Shown here: in pieces, positions 8,010-16,344 of the stretch
Layout of the letters: each line of letters opens with the position of its first letter
Numbering within the stretch: position 1 is the stretch's first letter
From: Aquisediminimonas profunda
Lineage (GTDB): Bacteria > Pseudomonadota > Alphaproteobacteria > Sphingomonadales > Sphingomonadaceae
Reading direction: 5' to 3'
Length of the DNA stretch: 64,000 nucleotides
Assembly (NCBI RefSeq): GCF_019443285.1
Contig: NZ_CP080327.1
Coordinates: 1,240,001-1,304,000 of the forward strand
Notes under the pieces: generated by a model
What the model saw: the letters and a program-made list of their open reading frames with translations, nothing else
The model's database searches: none
What the model was told of the DNA's origin: nothing
Made by a program: the position numbers and the translations under genes

Positions 8010-8762
8010 TCAGAAGCGGCCGGAGAGAAGCGAGCCGGCACCCGGCACGCGCGCCTCCAGGCCAAGCCGCTTCAGCATCTGATGCGTGGTGCAGACCGCC
8101 GCCGATACGACCGGCAGACCGATCTGGTCCTCGACTGTCTGGATCGAGGGCAGCGAAGGCATTTGGACGCAGGCCGAAAGCACAAGCGCATCGATGCTGC
8201 TAAGATCAAGGCGCTTGTAATGCTTAATCAGATTGGCGGGATCTTGCGCCGCTACCTCCAGATTGTCAGGAATTTCAAGCGCAAGCGAATCCTGAACAGC
8301 GATCCCCTCATTCTCGATATAGGAGACCACGAGCTCGGTCAGCGGCTTCATATAGGGCGCGATGACGGCAACCCGCTTTGCTCCCAATGTGGTCAGTCCA
8401 TCGACCAGGGCGCCTGCGCTGGTGACGACGGGTGCCGAGTGACCATTTTCCAGGGTACGGCCATGCAAGCGAGCCTCCGACTGGCGGTGATAGCCCGGGC
8501 CCATGCTCATGATCGCCACCAGGCAGGCATAGCCCAGCACATCAACCGCGGCATCGGACAGTTCCAATGCGCAGCGATCGGAGTCCGCGTCCATCGCAGC
8601 GAGTTCTTCCTTGGTCACCCGTTTCATCCGCATGCGCGAGGAATGGAAAGTAAAGCGCTCAGGCAGAATCATCTCCCGCGCGCGCAACATAGCAGGGATC
8701 TCGGTTTCCATGGTGACATTGGAACTCGGCACGATCTGGCCGATACGGAATGGACGCGTCAT
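8010..8762 (-). CDS. maleate cis-trans isomerase (Asp/Glu racemase superfamily)
   Basis: Cytoplasmic cofactor-free isomerase of the maleate isomerase/arylmalonate decarboxylase family, converting maleate to fumarate. The N-terminal RIGQIVPSSNVTMETEIPAM is typical. The two catalytic cysteines of the family are expected at LGYACLVAIMSMG and LVLSACVQMPSLP, where Cys is present in both halves. The start at 8762 is 2 nt after the stop of the FAH hydrolase gene; a longer open frame upstream overlaps that gene and is not preferred. It is the last intact gene of the operon. Its product fumarate enters the TCA cycle, completing a gentisate-type route in which maleylpyruvate is hydrolysed directly. Confidence 0.87.
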   Translation of the reverse strand: MTRPFRIGQIVPSSNVTMETEIPAMLRAREMILPERFTFHSSRMRMKRVTKEELAAMDADSDRCALELSDAAVDVLGYACLVAIMSMGPGYHRQSEARLHGRTLENGHSAPVVTSAGALVDGLTTLGAKRVAVIAPYMKPLTELVVSYIENEGIAVQDSLALEIPDNLEVAAQDPANLIKHYKRLDLSSIDALVLSACVQMPSLPSIQTVEDQIGLPVVSAAVCTTHQMLKRLGLEARVPGAGSLLSGRF

Positions 8763-8764
8763 GC

Positions 8765-9673
8765 TCACAACGCCACGATCGGATTGCGCAAACGGCCGAT
8801 CTTTTCGACCTCGCATTCTACCACGTCGCCCGGCCACATAAATTCTTGCGGGTCGCGTCCAGCACCGACTCCGGCCGGCGTGCCAGTCGCGATGATATCG
8901 CCCGGCTCAAGCGTCATTACGCTGCTGATGTCCGCGATGAGTTCGCGCACGCTGAACAGCATGAGCTTTGTATTACTGTTCTGCTTTTCCACTCCATTGA
9001 CCCAGGTTTTGAGGCCAAGCGTCTGCGGATCAGGGATTTCATCGGCCGTCACGATTGCAGGACCCATTGGGGCAAAGCTGTCTTGTCCCTTAGAGACTAT
9101 CCACTGCCCGGCACGGCGGCAATCGCGTGCACTGACATCGTTGATTACAGTATAGCCAAAGACATGATCGAGCGCATCTTCGACAGAGACGCGATATGCG
9201 CGGCTGCCGATCACGACGGCCAATTCGGTCTCCCAGTCAAGCTGCTTGGTCACCTTGGCATTGTGGCGGATCGGATCGTTCCAAGCGACAACCGCTGTGG
9301 GGGGCTTGGAGAAGATCACCGGCTCTTGCGGCAGTTCCTTCGACGTATCGAGTGTGCGAGCGGATTCTGCGACATGCTCAGTGTAGTTGAGGCCTACCCC
9401 GAAGATATTCTTGCGCGGGCGAGGAATGGGGGCGAGCAAAGTCGCGTTGCTCGCCGGAATACAACAACCGACCAATCTTGGTGCCACAGTGTTAGCTAAC
9501 TCATCGCCAAGCTGCACGCGTGCAAGCGGACCCAGATCGATGAACTCGAGCATGGTCGAAGGGAGAAACAGACCGCATCGCTCACCGAACCGCGCAACGT
9601 CGATGATCAAATTGTCCTTCTCGACCCCCAGTCGCGCAGCTTCCTGTCCGAGCCGATATGTTACCAAACGCAT
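8765..9673 (-). CDS. fumarylacetoacetate hydrolase family protein, probable maleylpyruvate hydrolase
   Basis: Metal-dependent C-C hydrolase of the FAH family (302 residues). Metal-site segments are visible: the Glu/Asp of LDWETELAVVIG, plus VINDVSARD and ATGTPAGVGAG, and the active-site region FGVGLNYTEHVAES. In this operon it lies between a gentisate-dioxygenase-like gene and maleate isomerase, so the likely substrate is maleylpyruvate or a close analogue, giving maleate and pyruvate. FAH proteins are promiscuous in annotation, so the exact substrate is inference. Confidence 0.87.
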   Translation of the reverse strand: MRLVTYRLGQEAARLGVEKDNLIIDVARFGERCGLFLPSTMLEFIDLGPLARVQLGDELANTVAPRLVGCCIPASNATLLAPIPRPRKNIFGVGLNYTEHVAESARTLDTSKELPQEPVIFSKPPTAVVAWNDPIRHNAKVTKQLDWETELAVVIGSRAYRVSVEDALDHVFGYTVINDVSARDCRRAGQWIVSKGQDSFAPMGPAIVTADEIPDPQTLGLKTWVNGVEKQNSNTKLMLFSVRELIADISSVMTLEPGDIIATGTPAGVGAGRDPQEFMWPGDVVECEVEKIGRLRNPIVAL

Positions 9674-9712
9674 TGCGATAATCCTTATAGTTGGGTTGAG
9701 GAAGGGCTGGAT

Positions 9713-10846
9713 TCAAGCTTGCAAAGCCTGGCGCCCATCGTTGCCCTCCAATGCCTCAGTGATCCTTACGCCGAGCGCTTCCATCACCGGGAAATCGTTG
9801 AACGAGAAAAGATACGCCTCGTCGCCACCTAGATTGACGTGTTCGTGCCACATCCAGGCGGGTACGCAGAAGATGTCGTGCTCTTCCCAATCGATCCGCT
9901 GCCCACCGATGTTCGAATACCCGCGCCCTTGCGCGACATTATAGACCACATTTCCGGTGTGGCGGTGCGCCGTACCACGAAACATACTAGGCAACATTTG
10001 CATGTTTGCCCCCATCGTCTTCATCGCCCAGCCACCGGTCAGCGGGTTGGAATAGCGCAACATGTAGCCGTCATGCGGACATGGCGCGTTGACTCGTGCC
10101 AGCTTTCCGAGAGCGTCCTGCGTCTCTTCCCAGCGATAAACCATGACCGGTGAGTAGGGCCGGTCCCAGGCAGCGCGCGTTTCTGGCAGCAAGCCCGAGC
10201 CATAACTGAAGGGCAGATCGTTGGTAGGGAATGTGGCTGTCTGTGCCGGTTCGTCATAAACCGCGTAGAAGTTGGCCTCGAGACAATTCATCAATGGGAT
10301 ATCGAGTCCATCTTGCCAGATCGATAGCTCACCATCCGCCGAAACGCCATGATCGTGCCAGGTGCCATTGGGCGTCAGCACATAATCATGCTTGCCCAAT
10401 GTGATCTTGTGGCCATCGACCACCGTGTAGGCACCGCCGCCCTCCATAATGAATCGGTGGGCGGATGCGGTATGCCTGTGGGCCGGAGTGATCTCACCCG
10501 GCTTCATCGCCTGCAATCCGCTGAACAGCCAGCCACACACGGCTGTGCTCGCGCGGCCCACTTCGGAATCGTTCAGCAGTGTGACCACACGCCGCCCTGC
10601 CTTTTCCGGACTAACGAGATCAATCGCCCGAACGCAAAGTTCGCGCATCGTCGCATAGCGCCAAATAGTTGGACGATAGCGGGATTCCGGTTCCCACGGT
10701 TCAATTGCATTGGCGCGGTTCCAGAATGCGTCACTGTTGTGGCCCGACAGTTCTTTGTAAAACGCCTCAAGTTCGGGTGTGTCCGTGACGTTTGAACGGC
10801 CCAATTGAAGGTCGCGCGGATCCGTTGCTTCAGTCTGCGTTGCCAT
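9713..10846 (-). CDS. gentisate 1,2-dioxygenase-like cupin ring-cleavage enzyme
   Basis: Bicupin Fe(II) dioxygenase of 377 residues, the usual length of gentisate 1,2-dioxygenases. First cupin: ITPAHRHTASAHRFIMEGGG with the HxH metal ligands, then NGTWHDHG. Second cupin: FRGTAHRHTGNVVYNV and PAWMWHEHVNLGG. The family cleaves gentisate, salicylate, 1-hydroxy-2-naphthoate or 5-substituted analogues between the carboxyl-bearing carbon and its hydroxyl- or amino-bearing neighbour. The gene is 2 nt from the nitrilase gene and sits in a kynurenine-pathway operon. I therefore suspect 5-hydroxyanthranilate (2-amino-5-hydroxybenzoate) as the true substrate; plain gentisate is the default alternative. 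Confidence 0.88.
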   Translation of the reverse strand: MATQTEATDPRDLQLGRSNVTDTPELEAFYKELSGHNSDAFWNRANAIEPWEPESRYRPTIWRYATMRELCVRAIDLVSPEKAGRRVVTLLNDSEVGRASTAVCGWLFSGLQAMKPGEITPAHRHTASAHRFIMEGGGAYTVVDGHKITLGKHDYVLTPNGTWHDHGVSADGELSIWQDGLDIPLMNCLEANFYAVYDEPAQTATFPTNDLPFSYGSGLLPETRAAWDRPYSPVMVYRWEETQDALGKLARVNAPCPHDGYMLRYSNPLTGGWAMKTMGANMQMLPSMFRGTAHRHTGNVVYNVAQGRGYSNIGGQRIDWEEHDIFCVPAWMWHEHVNLGGDEAYLFSFNDFPVMEALGVRITEALEGNDGRQALQA

Positions 10847-10848
10847 GA

Positions 10849-11850
10849 TTAGGCCTCCTTCTCTTCAGATTCTTCATCGCCCGAGTTTCTAACGACGAAA
10901 GTGGCCGGTTCGCGGGGAGAACGATCGATTTTGAGGTCAAAAATGTCGAAACGGTTATAACCACCGATTAAGTTGTGCATCTGCTTGGGCGCCACACATT
11001 TGGCGAGATCGATATCGGCATAAACGATACCTTCGTCGTCGATCAGGGGTTCGCCCACAACATTACCGTTGGGATCAATGATGCCAGAGAATGCACTGTT
11101 CCTGCGGCTCAGAATGTCTCGATTTTCCGGGCGATCTTTGCTCATCGCCTCGATGATCTGTTCTGACACGGCGGAGCACGAAACTATCGTAAACAGCTTG
11201 CCTTCGAACGAATGCGCCGCAGCCCGGATCCGGATTGCTTGCGCCATGTCGTAGTCTGCCGGGCCGACCGGAAGCGCAATGTAATTCGCGACATGGACCA
11301 ACTCGCCCTCGGACAGCAGTGCAAAACGCGCCAGCGTGTTTGTGTTCTCGCCGCAGGCCAAAGTTCCCAGCGGCCCTACAGGCGTATCATAAACCCTCAA
11401 CGAACTGCCATCACCGCCAGTCCAAGTTAATTTTTCGGCCCATGTTGGTACCAGCTTGCGGTGACGACCGAGCAGTGTGCCATCGTTCCCGATCACGATA
11501 TTGGTATTGTAAAGCGTGCCGACCCGCTTCGGATCGCGCTCGTTCGCGCCAATCACGACGATGCAATCGTGTTCGCGGGCCGCTTCAAAAAGCCGCTCGA
11601 CTTCCGGACCGGGTATCTCGACCGAGGCTTGCCATAACCGCTCGAACCATGAACTTCCTTCGACCGGAGTCATCAGCCAGTTCCAATAGGGATAGCCAGG
11701 CAGGAATACTTCGGGAAAGGCGACCAGCTTGGCACCGTTTCGGGCTGCCTCGCCAATCAACGCGCAAGCCTTGTCGACCGTCGCTGCAAGGTCGAGGAAA
11801 ACCGGCGCCGCCTGGACGGCGGCAACGCGTGAACGGGGCAAGTCAGTCAT
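10849..11850 (-). CDS. nitrilase-superfamily carbon-nitrogen hydrolase
   Basis: Carbon-nitrogen hydrolase with the catalytic triad Glu47 (AFPEVFLPGYPYW), Lys132 (GRHRKLVPTWAEK) and Cys166 (LACGENTN). The length (333) and the CGEN context are those of true nitrilases rather than of ureidopropionase or NAD synthetase domains. Nitrilases of this type hydrolyse aryl or arylaliphatic nitriles such as indole-3-acetonitrile. Its location between kynureninase and the ring-cleavage dioxygenase (16 nt and 2 nt spacing) suggests a step in the same pathway, perhaps removal of the amino nitrogen after ring cleavage, or entry of an indole nitrile. Neither can be decided from sequence. Confidence 0.87.
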   Translation of the reverse strand: MTDLPRSRVAAVQAAPVFLDLAATVDKACALIGEAARNGAKLVAFPEVFLPGYPYWNWLMTPVEGSSWFERLWQASVEIPGPEVERLFEAAREHDCIVVIGANERDPKRVGTLYNTNIVIGNDGTLLGRHRKLVPTWAEKLTWTGGDGSSLRVYDTPVGPLGTLACGENTNTLARFALLSEGELVHVANYIALPVGPADYDMAQAIRIRAAAHSFEGKLFTIVSCSAVSEQIIEAMSKDRPENRDILSRRNSAFSGIIDPNGNVVGEPLIDDEGIVYADIDLAKCVAPKQMHNLIGGYNRFDIFDLKIDRSPREPATFVVRNSGDEESEEKEA

Positions 11851-11866
11851 GGTCTCATCGCCTCGT

Positions 11867-13102
11867 TCAGGTCACTGTAGCTCTGGTGCGATATTCAAGG
11901 CGATCCCATTCGCGACTGATGCAGATCGCGCGCAGCCGCTCGACTGCATCGACCACGTCGGCGTAGCGAAGGTACAGCGGGGTCAGCCCAAAGCGCATCA
12001 CATCGGGCGCGCGGAAATCGCCGATTACGCCGCGCGCCTTCAGCGCCTGCATCATTTCATAGCCTTGCGGATGGGCGTAAGCCACCTGACTGCCCCTGAT
12101 TGAGCTGTCGGTCGGGCTGATCAACTCGAAGCCGAATTCGCCACAGCGTTGGTCCATCCATTCGATGAACAATTCGCTCAATGCGACCGATTTACGTCGG
12201 ATCTCGGGCATGTCCGCACGCAGCATCAGGTCGATTCCGCATTCGAGCGCGGTCATAGCAAGCACTGGTGGTGTGCCGCATAGGAACCGCATAATCCCAT
12301 CCGCTGCAGTGTAATCCTCTTCAAACGCGAAAGGTCGTGCGTGGCCGAACCAGCCCGAAAGGACCGGTTGGGCGTGGTGGTGACGCTTCGCAGCAAAAAG
12401 AAAAGCCGGCGCGCCTGGTCCACCGTTGAGGAACTTGTAGCCGCAACCGACCGCGAAATCGGCATTGGCCCCGTTGAGGTCAACTTCGATCGCGCCCGCA
12501 CTATGGCTCAGATCCCAGACAACCAACGCCCCTACCTCGTGCGCCCTGCGGGTCACCTTGGCCATGTCGCGGGTGGAGCCGGTCTTGTAGTGGACCTGGG
12601 TCAGAAGCAGCACGGCGACATCCTCGTTGAGGCTGTCAAGCACCTTGCCTGGATCAACGGCAACGCATTCGATCGCCTCGCCACTGAACCGCGCCAATCC
12701 CTGCATCATATAGACATCGGTCGGGAAATTGGTCTGTTCCGACAAGAGCACGCGCCGTCCGCTCTGCAGCGAAAGTGCAGCAGTTAAGGCTTTGAAGATA
12801 TTAACCGAGGTCGAATCTGCCGCAATGACCTCGCCGGATTCCGCACCGATCAGCCGCGCGATCTTGTCGCCGATCCGGCCCGGTGAATTCACCCAATCCG
12901 CGCCCAGCCATGAGGTTATCAATCCCTCGCCCCATTCCTCGCGAAGAGTAGTTTCCATCCGCGCAAGCGTCGCCCTGGGCAAAGCACCGAGCGAATTGCC
13001 GTCTAGGTAAATCTGCCCGTCCTTGAGCAGGAATTCGTCGCGGAACTGGCGCAGTGGGTCTGCTGCATCGAGTTCGGCCACTGGATCAATCAAAGCATTC
13101 AT
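11867..13102 (-). CDS. kynU: kynureninase
   Basis: PLP-dependent hydrolase that cleaves kynurenine (or hydroxykynurenine) to anthranilate (or hydroxyanthranilate) and alanine. Family features: YLDGNSLGALPR near the N-terminus, LLLTQVHYKTG, VVWDLSHSAGA with the PLP-contacting Asp, and the PLP lysine in VGCGYKFLNGGPGAP. Its length of 411 residues is standard. The start codon overlaps the stop of kynB by 4 nt. No kynurenine 3-monooxygenase or anthranilate dioxygenase gene is present in the window, which leaves the fate of anthranilate open unless the ring is already hydroxylated. Confidence 0.95.
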   Translation of the reverse strand: MNALIDPVAELDAADPLRQFRDEFLLKDGQIYLDGNSLGALPRATLARMETTLREEWGEGLITSWLGADWVNSPGRIGDKIARLIGAESGEVIAADSTSVNIFKALTAALSLQSGRRVLLSEQTNFPTDVYMMQGLARFSGEAIECVAVDPGKVLDSLNEDVAVLLLTQVHYKTGSTRDMAKVTRRAHEVGALVVWDLSHSAGAIEVDLNGANADFAVGCGYKFLNGGPGAPAFLFAAKRHHHAQPVLSGWFGHARPFAFEEDYTAADGIMRFLCGTPPVLAMTALECGIDLMLRADMPEIRRKSVALSELFIEWMDQRCGEFGFELISPTDSSIRGSQVAYAHPQGYEMMQALKARGVIGDFRAPDVMRFGLTPLYLRYADVVDAVERLRAICISREWDRLEYRTRATVT

Positions 13103-13737
13103 TGTTCTAGCACCCGAAGGATCGCCCGAACTGGGCTGGCGTCGGCACCCTCTATGGCAAGCGGAAGTGCAATCAGCTCGTATCGTCCGGGCGGCACAGC
13201 ATCGAGCACTAACCCTTCCAGGATCCGCAGGTCGCCCCGCAGCACCTCATGATGCGCATCCATTGTTTTCGATGTTTGGGGATCGATCGAGGGTGCATCG
13301 GTCCCGATCAGCAAGGCTCCAGCTTCGCATAGCCGAGCGACAACTTCAGGAGCGATGGCAGTAAAATCCTCATCCCAAACGTCATGCGGAAAACTGTCAT
13401 AGGTGCGAAAGAGGATGCGCTGCGCACCTTCAATCGCAGCCCAATCGCAATCATCGATTTCGAGCCTCGTACCCGCATGCCTGACATCGGCGACCACACA
13501 TGGCCCCAGATAGGCATCAAGCGTGCTATCCGCGCTCGTCACGCCTTCATTACTATAATGGAACGGTGAATCGGCATGCGTTCCCGCGTGGAGAGGAAAC
13601 GAGATTGCGCCGACATTGACCGGACATTCTGGTCCGATCTCAGCGATGCGCTTCAGCAAAAGGTCGGGTTCGCCCGGCCATAACGGCGTGCGCGCGCCGA
13701 GCCGTTGCGAGATGTCCCAGATTCGACGACTTGCCAC
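13099..13737 (-). CDS. kynB: kynurenine formamidase
   Basis: Metal-dependent arylformamidase of the cyclase-like family that hydrolyses N-formylkynurenine to kynurenine and formate. The metal motif FPLHAGTHADSPFHY (HxGTHxDxPxH) is intact, preceded by WDISQRLGARTPLWPGEP, both diagnostic. It has 212 residues as usual. It starts 3 nt after kynA and overlaps kynU, so kynA-kynB-kynU form a translationally coupled block. Confidence 0.95.
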   Translation of the reverse strand: MASRRIWDISQRLGARTPLWPGEPDLLLKRIAEIGPECPVNVGAISFPLHAGTHADSPFHYSNEGVTSADSTLDAYLGPCVVADVRHAGTRLEIDDCDWAAIEGAQRILFRTYDSFPHDVWDEDFTAIAPEVVARLCEAGALLIGTDAPSIDPQTSKTMDAHHEVLRGDLRILEGLVLDAVPPGRYELIALPLAIEGADASPVRAILRVLEQ

Positions 13738-13740
13738 GAT

Positions 13741-14643
13741 CTAGGCCTGTTCCGCATAGTTAGGGCCTTCACGAGGCGCGACCATCCGTGCGCGCATCGA
13801 CCACAGTTCTGGGAAGAACCGCAAGTCCAACGCCTTAACCAAATAAGTCACGCCCGACGAGCCGCCTGTGCCAGGCTTGTGCCCGATGACACGCGAGACC
13901 GTCTTCATGTGCTTGAAGCGCCACTCCTGGAAGTAATATTCAAGCGCGGTGACCTTCTCTGCCAGGCTGTAGAGCGGCCAAAAATCTTCGACGTTGGTGT
14001 AGATTTTGAGCCAGGCATCCTCGACATCGTCACTCGGCTCGTAAGGCTTCGTGAAATCACGATCGAGCTTGTCGGCCGGAATGTCGAAACCGTTGCGCGC
14101 GAGCAGCCGCAGGAATTCATCATATAGCGAAGGCTCGGCAAGCGCCTTCTCGAGCCGCTCACGATTGCCATCATCGTCATTGTAGATCTTGATGAGGTCG
14201 GCGCGCTTGAGGCCAAGACGGAATTCGAGCTCACGGTATTGGTGCGACTGGAAGCCAGATGCCTTGCGCAGGTAGCTGCGGAATGTCAGAAAATCGTGCG
14301 GGCTAAGTGTTGCCAATACCTCCCAAGAATGGATCATATGCCGCAGGATCGTAGCGATCCGGTCGAGCGTCTTTTCCGCCTGCGGCAATTTGTCGCCCTT
14401 GGTCTGCTCAATAGCAATTCCGGCTTCATGCAATACCAGCTTCAGCCATAACTCCATCGTCTGGTGCATAATGATGAAAAGCACTTCATCAGGCTTGTCC
14501 GAAACCGGAATCTGGCTGGCGAGGAGTTGCTCAGTCTGGATATGGCGTGCATAGCTCAGCCCACGATCCCACCGAATCGTTTCCCCGTCGATCACGGCTT
14601 CGAAGGTTTCGACTCCATCTTCAATCGTGCGCTTGATGGTCAC
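13741..14643 (-). CDS. kynA: tryptophan 2,3-dioxygenase
   Basis: Haem dioxygenase that opens the indole ring of tryptophan to N-formylkynurenine. Family segments: LSYARHIQTEQLLASQ, FIIMHQTMELWLKL, SGFQSHQYRELEFRLG, and near the C-terminus HMKTVSRVIGHKPGTGGSSG with the substrate-binding GTGGS loop and the proximal haem His region. Its 300 residues are slightly longer than common homologues. It follows the aromatic amino acid hydroxylase gene by 42 nt. Confidence 0.95.
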   Translation of the reverse strand: MTIKRTIEDGVETFEAVIDGETIRWDRGLSYARHIQTEQLLASQIPVSDKPDEVLFIIMHQTMELWLKLVLHEAGIAIEQTKGDKLPQAEKTLDRIATILRHMIHSWEVLATLSPHDFLTFRSYLRKASGFQSHQYRELEFRLGLKRADLIKIYNDDDGNRERLEKALAEPSLYDEFLRLLARNGFDIPADKLDRDFTKPYEPSDDVEDAWLKIYTNVEDFWPLYSLAEKVTALEYYFQEWRFKHMKTVSRVIGHKPGTGGSSGVTYLVKALDLRFFPELWSMRARMVAPREGPNYAEQA

Positions 14644-14685
14644 ACATCCCCTCCTTCATCTTACAAACACTTAGCCGGGCCGAGC

Positions 14686-15528
14686 TCAGGAACTAGGTTT
14701 AGCATAAACCCGATCGGATGGATCTGTTTCCCCTACCGGGATCAGCGGCAGTTCGCGCACTACATTATAGACCTGCTTGAGGCTGGTCGTTTCCATTTCC
14801 TCGAGCAGCGCTTCGAAGCTTTCGATGACAAAATATGTCGGCTGAAATGTGTCGAAGGGCCACAGGGTCCGCATCAAGCGCGGCAGGTTGAAATGCAGTC
14901 TGCGAGCTTTCTCGCTTGTAAGTGCATGAACGCTCTCGGCATAGCTTGACAATAATCCCGCTCCATAAGCGCGCAGTTCATTGCCTTCTCGGATCAGCCC
15001 GAATTCAACGGTGTGCAAATAGAGCCGGCCAAGCCAATCGGTAGTTCCCAACTTCTGGGAGCGGAGACCGGCGCGGCCATAAGCAGCCATGAACTCGCCA
15101 AAGGTCGGGTCAACGAACATCGGCAAGTGTCCATACACATCGTGAAACATGTCAGGCTCTTCATTGTAATCTTGCGAGCCACCCTTGCGGAGGAAATTGG
15201 CGACCGGGAAGCGGCGTTCCGCCAGAAGCTTGAAAAAGGGTTCGTTGGGGATCACCCCCGGAACCGCTACAACTTCCCAACCGGTCGCATCGCGGAATTT
15301 TTCATTGAAAGCTCCGAATTCAGGAATGCCGCCCCTATCGAGGCCCACAGCCCGCACGCCTTGAAGGAATGAATCCGAGGCAAGCCCTTGCAACGATTTG
15401 GTCTGTTGCACGACCATTTCGTGCCAGCGAGCATGTTCCTCTTTAGTGAACTGCTGCCAATCCTGAGGCATTGTCCAGTCTTCCGCAACATCGGGCGGGG
15501 GAGTTTCGTAAACGTGCAGCGCGTCCAT
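14686..15528 (-). CDS. phhA: aromatic amino acid hydroxylase (phenylalanine 4-monooxygenase type)
   Basis: Tetrahydropterin-dependent non-haem iron monooxygenase. Iron ligands are His129 and His134 (MFHDVYGHLPMF) and Glu175 (LHTVEFGLI). FLRKGGSQDYNEEPDMFHD is the typical surrounding. At 280 residues it is a bacterial single-domain enzyme without an ACT domain. The default reaction is Phe to Tyr. However, it is the first gene of an operon whose next three genes degrade tryptophan, so 5-hydroxylation of tryptophan is a serious alternative. Start ATG 15528 has a GGAG 8 nt upstream. No pterin-carbinolamine dehydratase (phhB) is present nearby. Confidence 0.92.
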   Translation of the reverse strand: MDALHVYETPPPDVAEDWTMPQDWQQFTKEEHARWHEMVVQQTKSLQGLASDSFLQGVRAVGLDRGGIPEFGAFNEKFRDATGWEVVAVPGVIPNEPFFKLLAERRFPVANFLRKGGSQDYNEEPDMFHDVYGHLPMFVDPTFGEFMAAYGRAGLRSQKLGTTDWLGRLYLHTVEFGLIREGNELRAYGAGLLSSYAESVHALTSEKARRLHFNLPRLMRTLWPFDTFQPTYFVIESFEALLEEMETTSLKQVYNVVRELPLIPVGETDPSDRVYAKPSS

Positions 15529-15724
15529 TGGCTCACTCCAGATTCAAAGCGAAATTAAGCTAGCACCTTTGCTGAAAAACATTGTGCCTAATTTTCCGCA
15601 TTTTTGTCATTTTGCAGAACAGAGTTCCCATTAGTCCAATATTTGTAAAACAATGGTCGGCTTCGTTTGATTTTGGTATGCGATCGAACTGCAACGCATG
15701 ATCAAAAAATTTGGAGCACAGCGC
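15529..15724. promoter_or_regulatory. divergent promoter region between phhA operon and Lrp gene
   Basis: This 196-bp AT-rich gap must hold the promoters of the eight-gene aromatic operon (minus) and of the Lrp-type regulator (plus). Repeated T-rich tracts (ttttccgcatttttgtcattttgc) are of the kind bound by Lrp/AsnC proteins, but no exact operator can be named. Confidence 0.45.
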
Positions 15725-16210
15725 ATGGATCGGATCGACTGGAAAATTCTCGAAGAGCTAGAACAAGACGCAAGAGTCTCATTCGCAGAACTGGGCGAAC
15801 GTGTCGGATTATCCAAATCACCGTGCTGGAACAGAGTACGCAACCTACAGCATAGTGGCACGATTCAAAGTTTCGGAGCACGCTTAGATCCAGGAGAGCT
15901 CGGCTTGGGCGTCCAGTGCTATATATCGATTACAATAAGATTCGATTCGCATAGTGCGTTTGAGGCAGCGGTAATTGACCACCCCGCAATCTTTGAGTGT
16001 CATACTACGGCTGGCGAGAGTGACTATTTGCTGCGGGTCTATGCTCGCTCAGTCGAGCATCTTGATGAACTGCTACGTCACGAAATTTCAAAACTTCCTG
16101 GTGTGTCAGGGAGCTCGACAACTATCTGCCTAAAGACGATCAAATCTCAAGCATCAATTGCGAGATGGTCGGCTGAGAACTGCCAGATTAAAGATTCTGA
16201 GGCGCGCTGA
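15725..16210 (+). CDS. Lrp/AsnC-family regulator next to the aromatic amino acid operon
   Basis: Winged-helix N-terminal domain (IDWKILEELEQDARVSFAEL, then VGLSKSPCWNRVRNL as recognition helix) plus a C-terminal RAM/ACT-like effector domain (CHTTAGESDYLLRVYARSVE). Family members sense amino acids and usually control the divergent catabolic operon, here phhA-kynABU and the cleavage genes. The ATG at 15725 is preferred over one at 15698 because GGAG at 15713-15716 lies 8 nt before it. The C-terminal tail after KTIKSQ is about 20 residues longer than usual. Confidence 0.9.
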   Translation: MDRIDWKILEELEQDARVSFAELGERVGLSKSPCWNRVRNLQHSGTIQSFGARLDPGELGLGVQCYISITIRFDSHSAFEAAVIDHPAIFECHTTAGESDYLLRVYARSVEHLDELLRHEISKLPGVSGSSTTICLKTIKSQASIARWSAENCQIKDSEAR

Positions 16211-16344
16211 TGCGGCGCATGACAAGTCTTACGTTGCAGCGCGAGATTTGCAGAATTCGCACCTCTGCGCCTTCCATAAGTCACCTTGAGGTGTTGTAAG
16301 TCGGACGCTATCCGATCCCGCATAGCAAAGCCCCCGTACCTAGG

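Noticed and set aside
7980-9155. Long plus-strand open frame (391 codons)
   Set aside because: It is antisense to the maleate isomerase and FAH genes; composition is rich in His, Arg and Gln with no family resemblance, while the minus-strand products are clear enzymes.
15698-15724. Earlier ATG for the Lrp gene
   Set aside because: It lacks a ribosome site, whereas the ATG at 15725 has GGAG at good distance and gives the usual family start.
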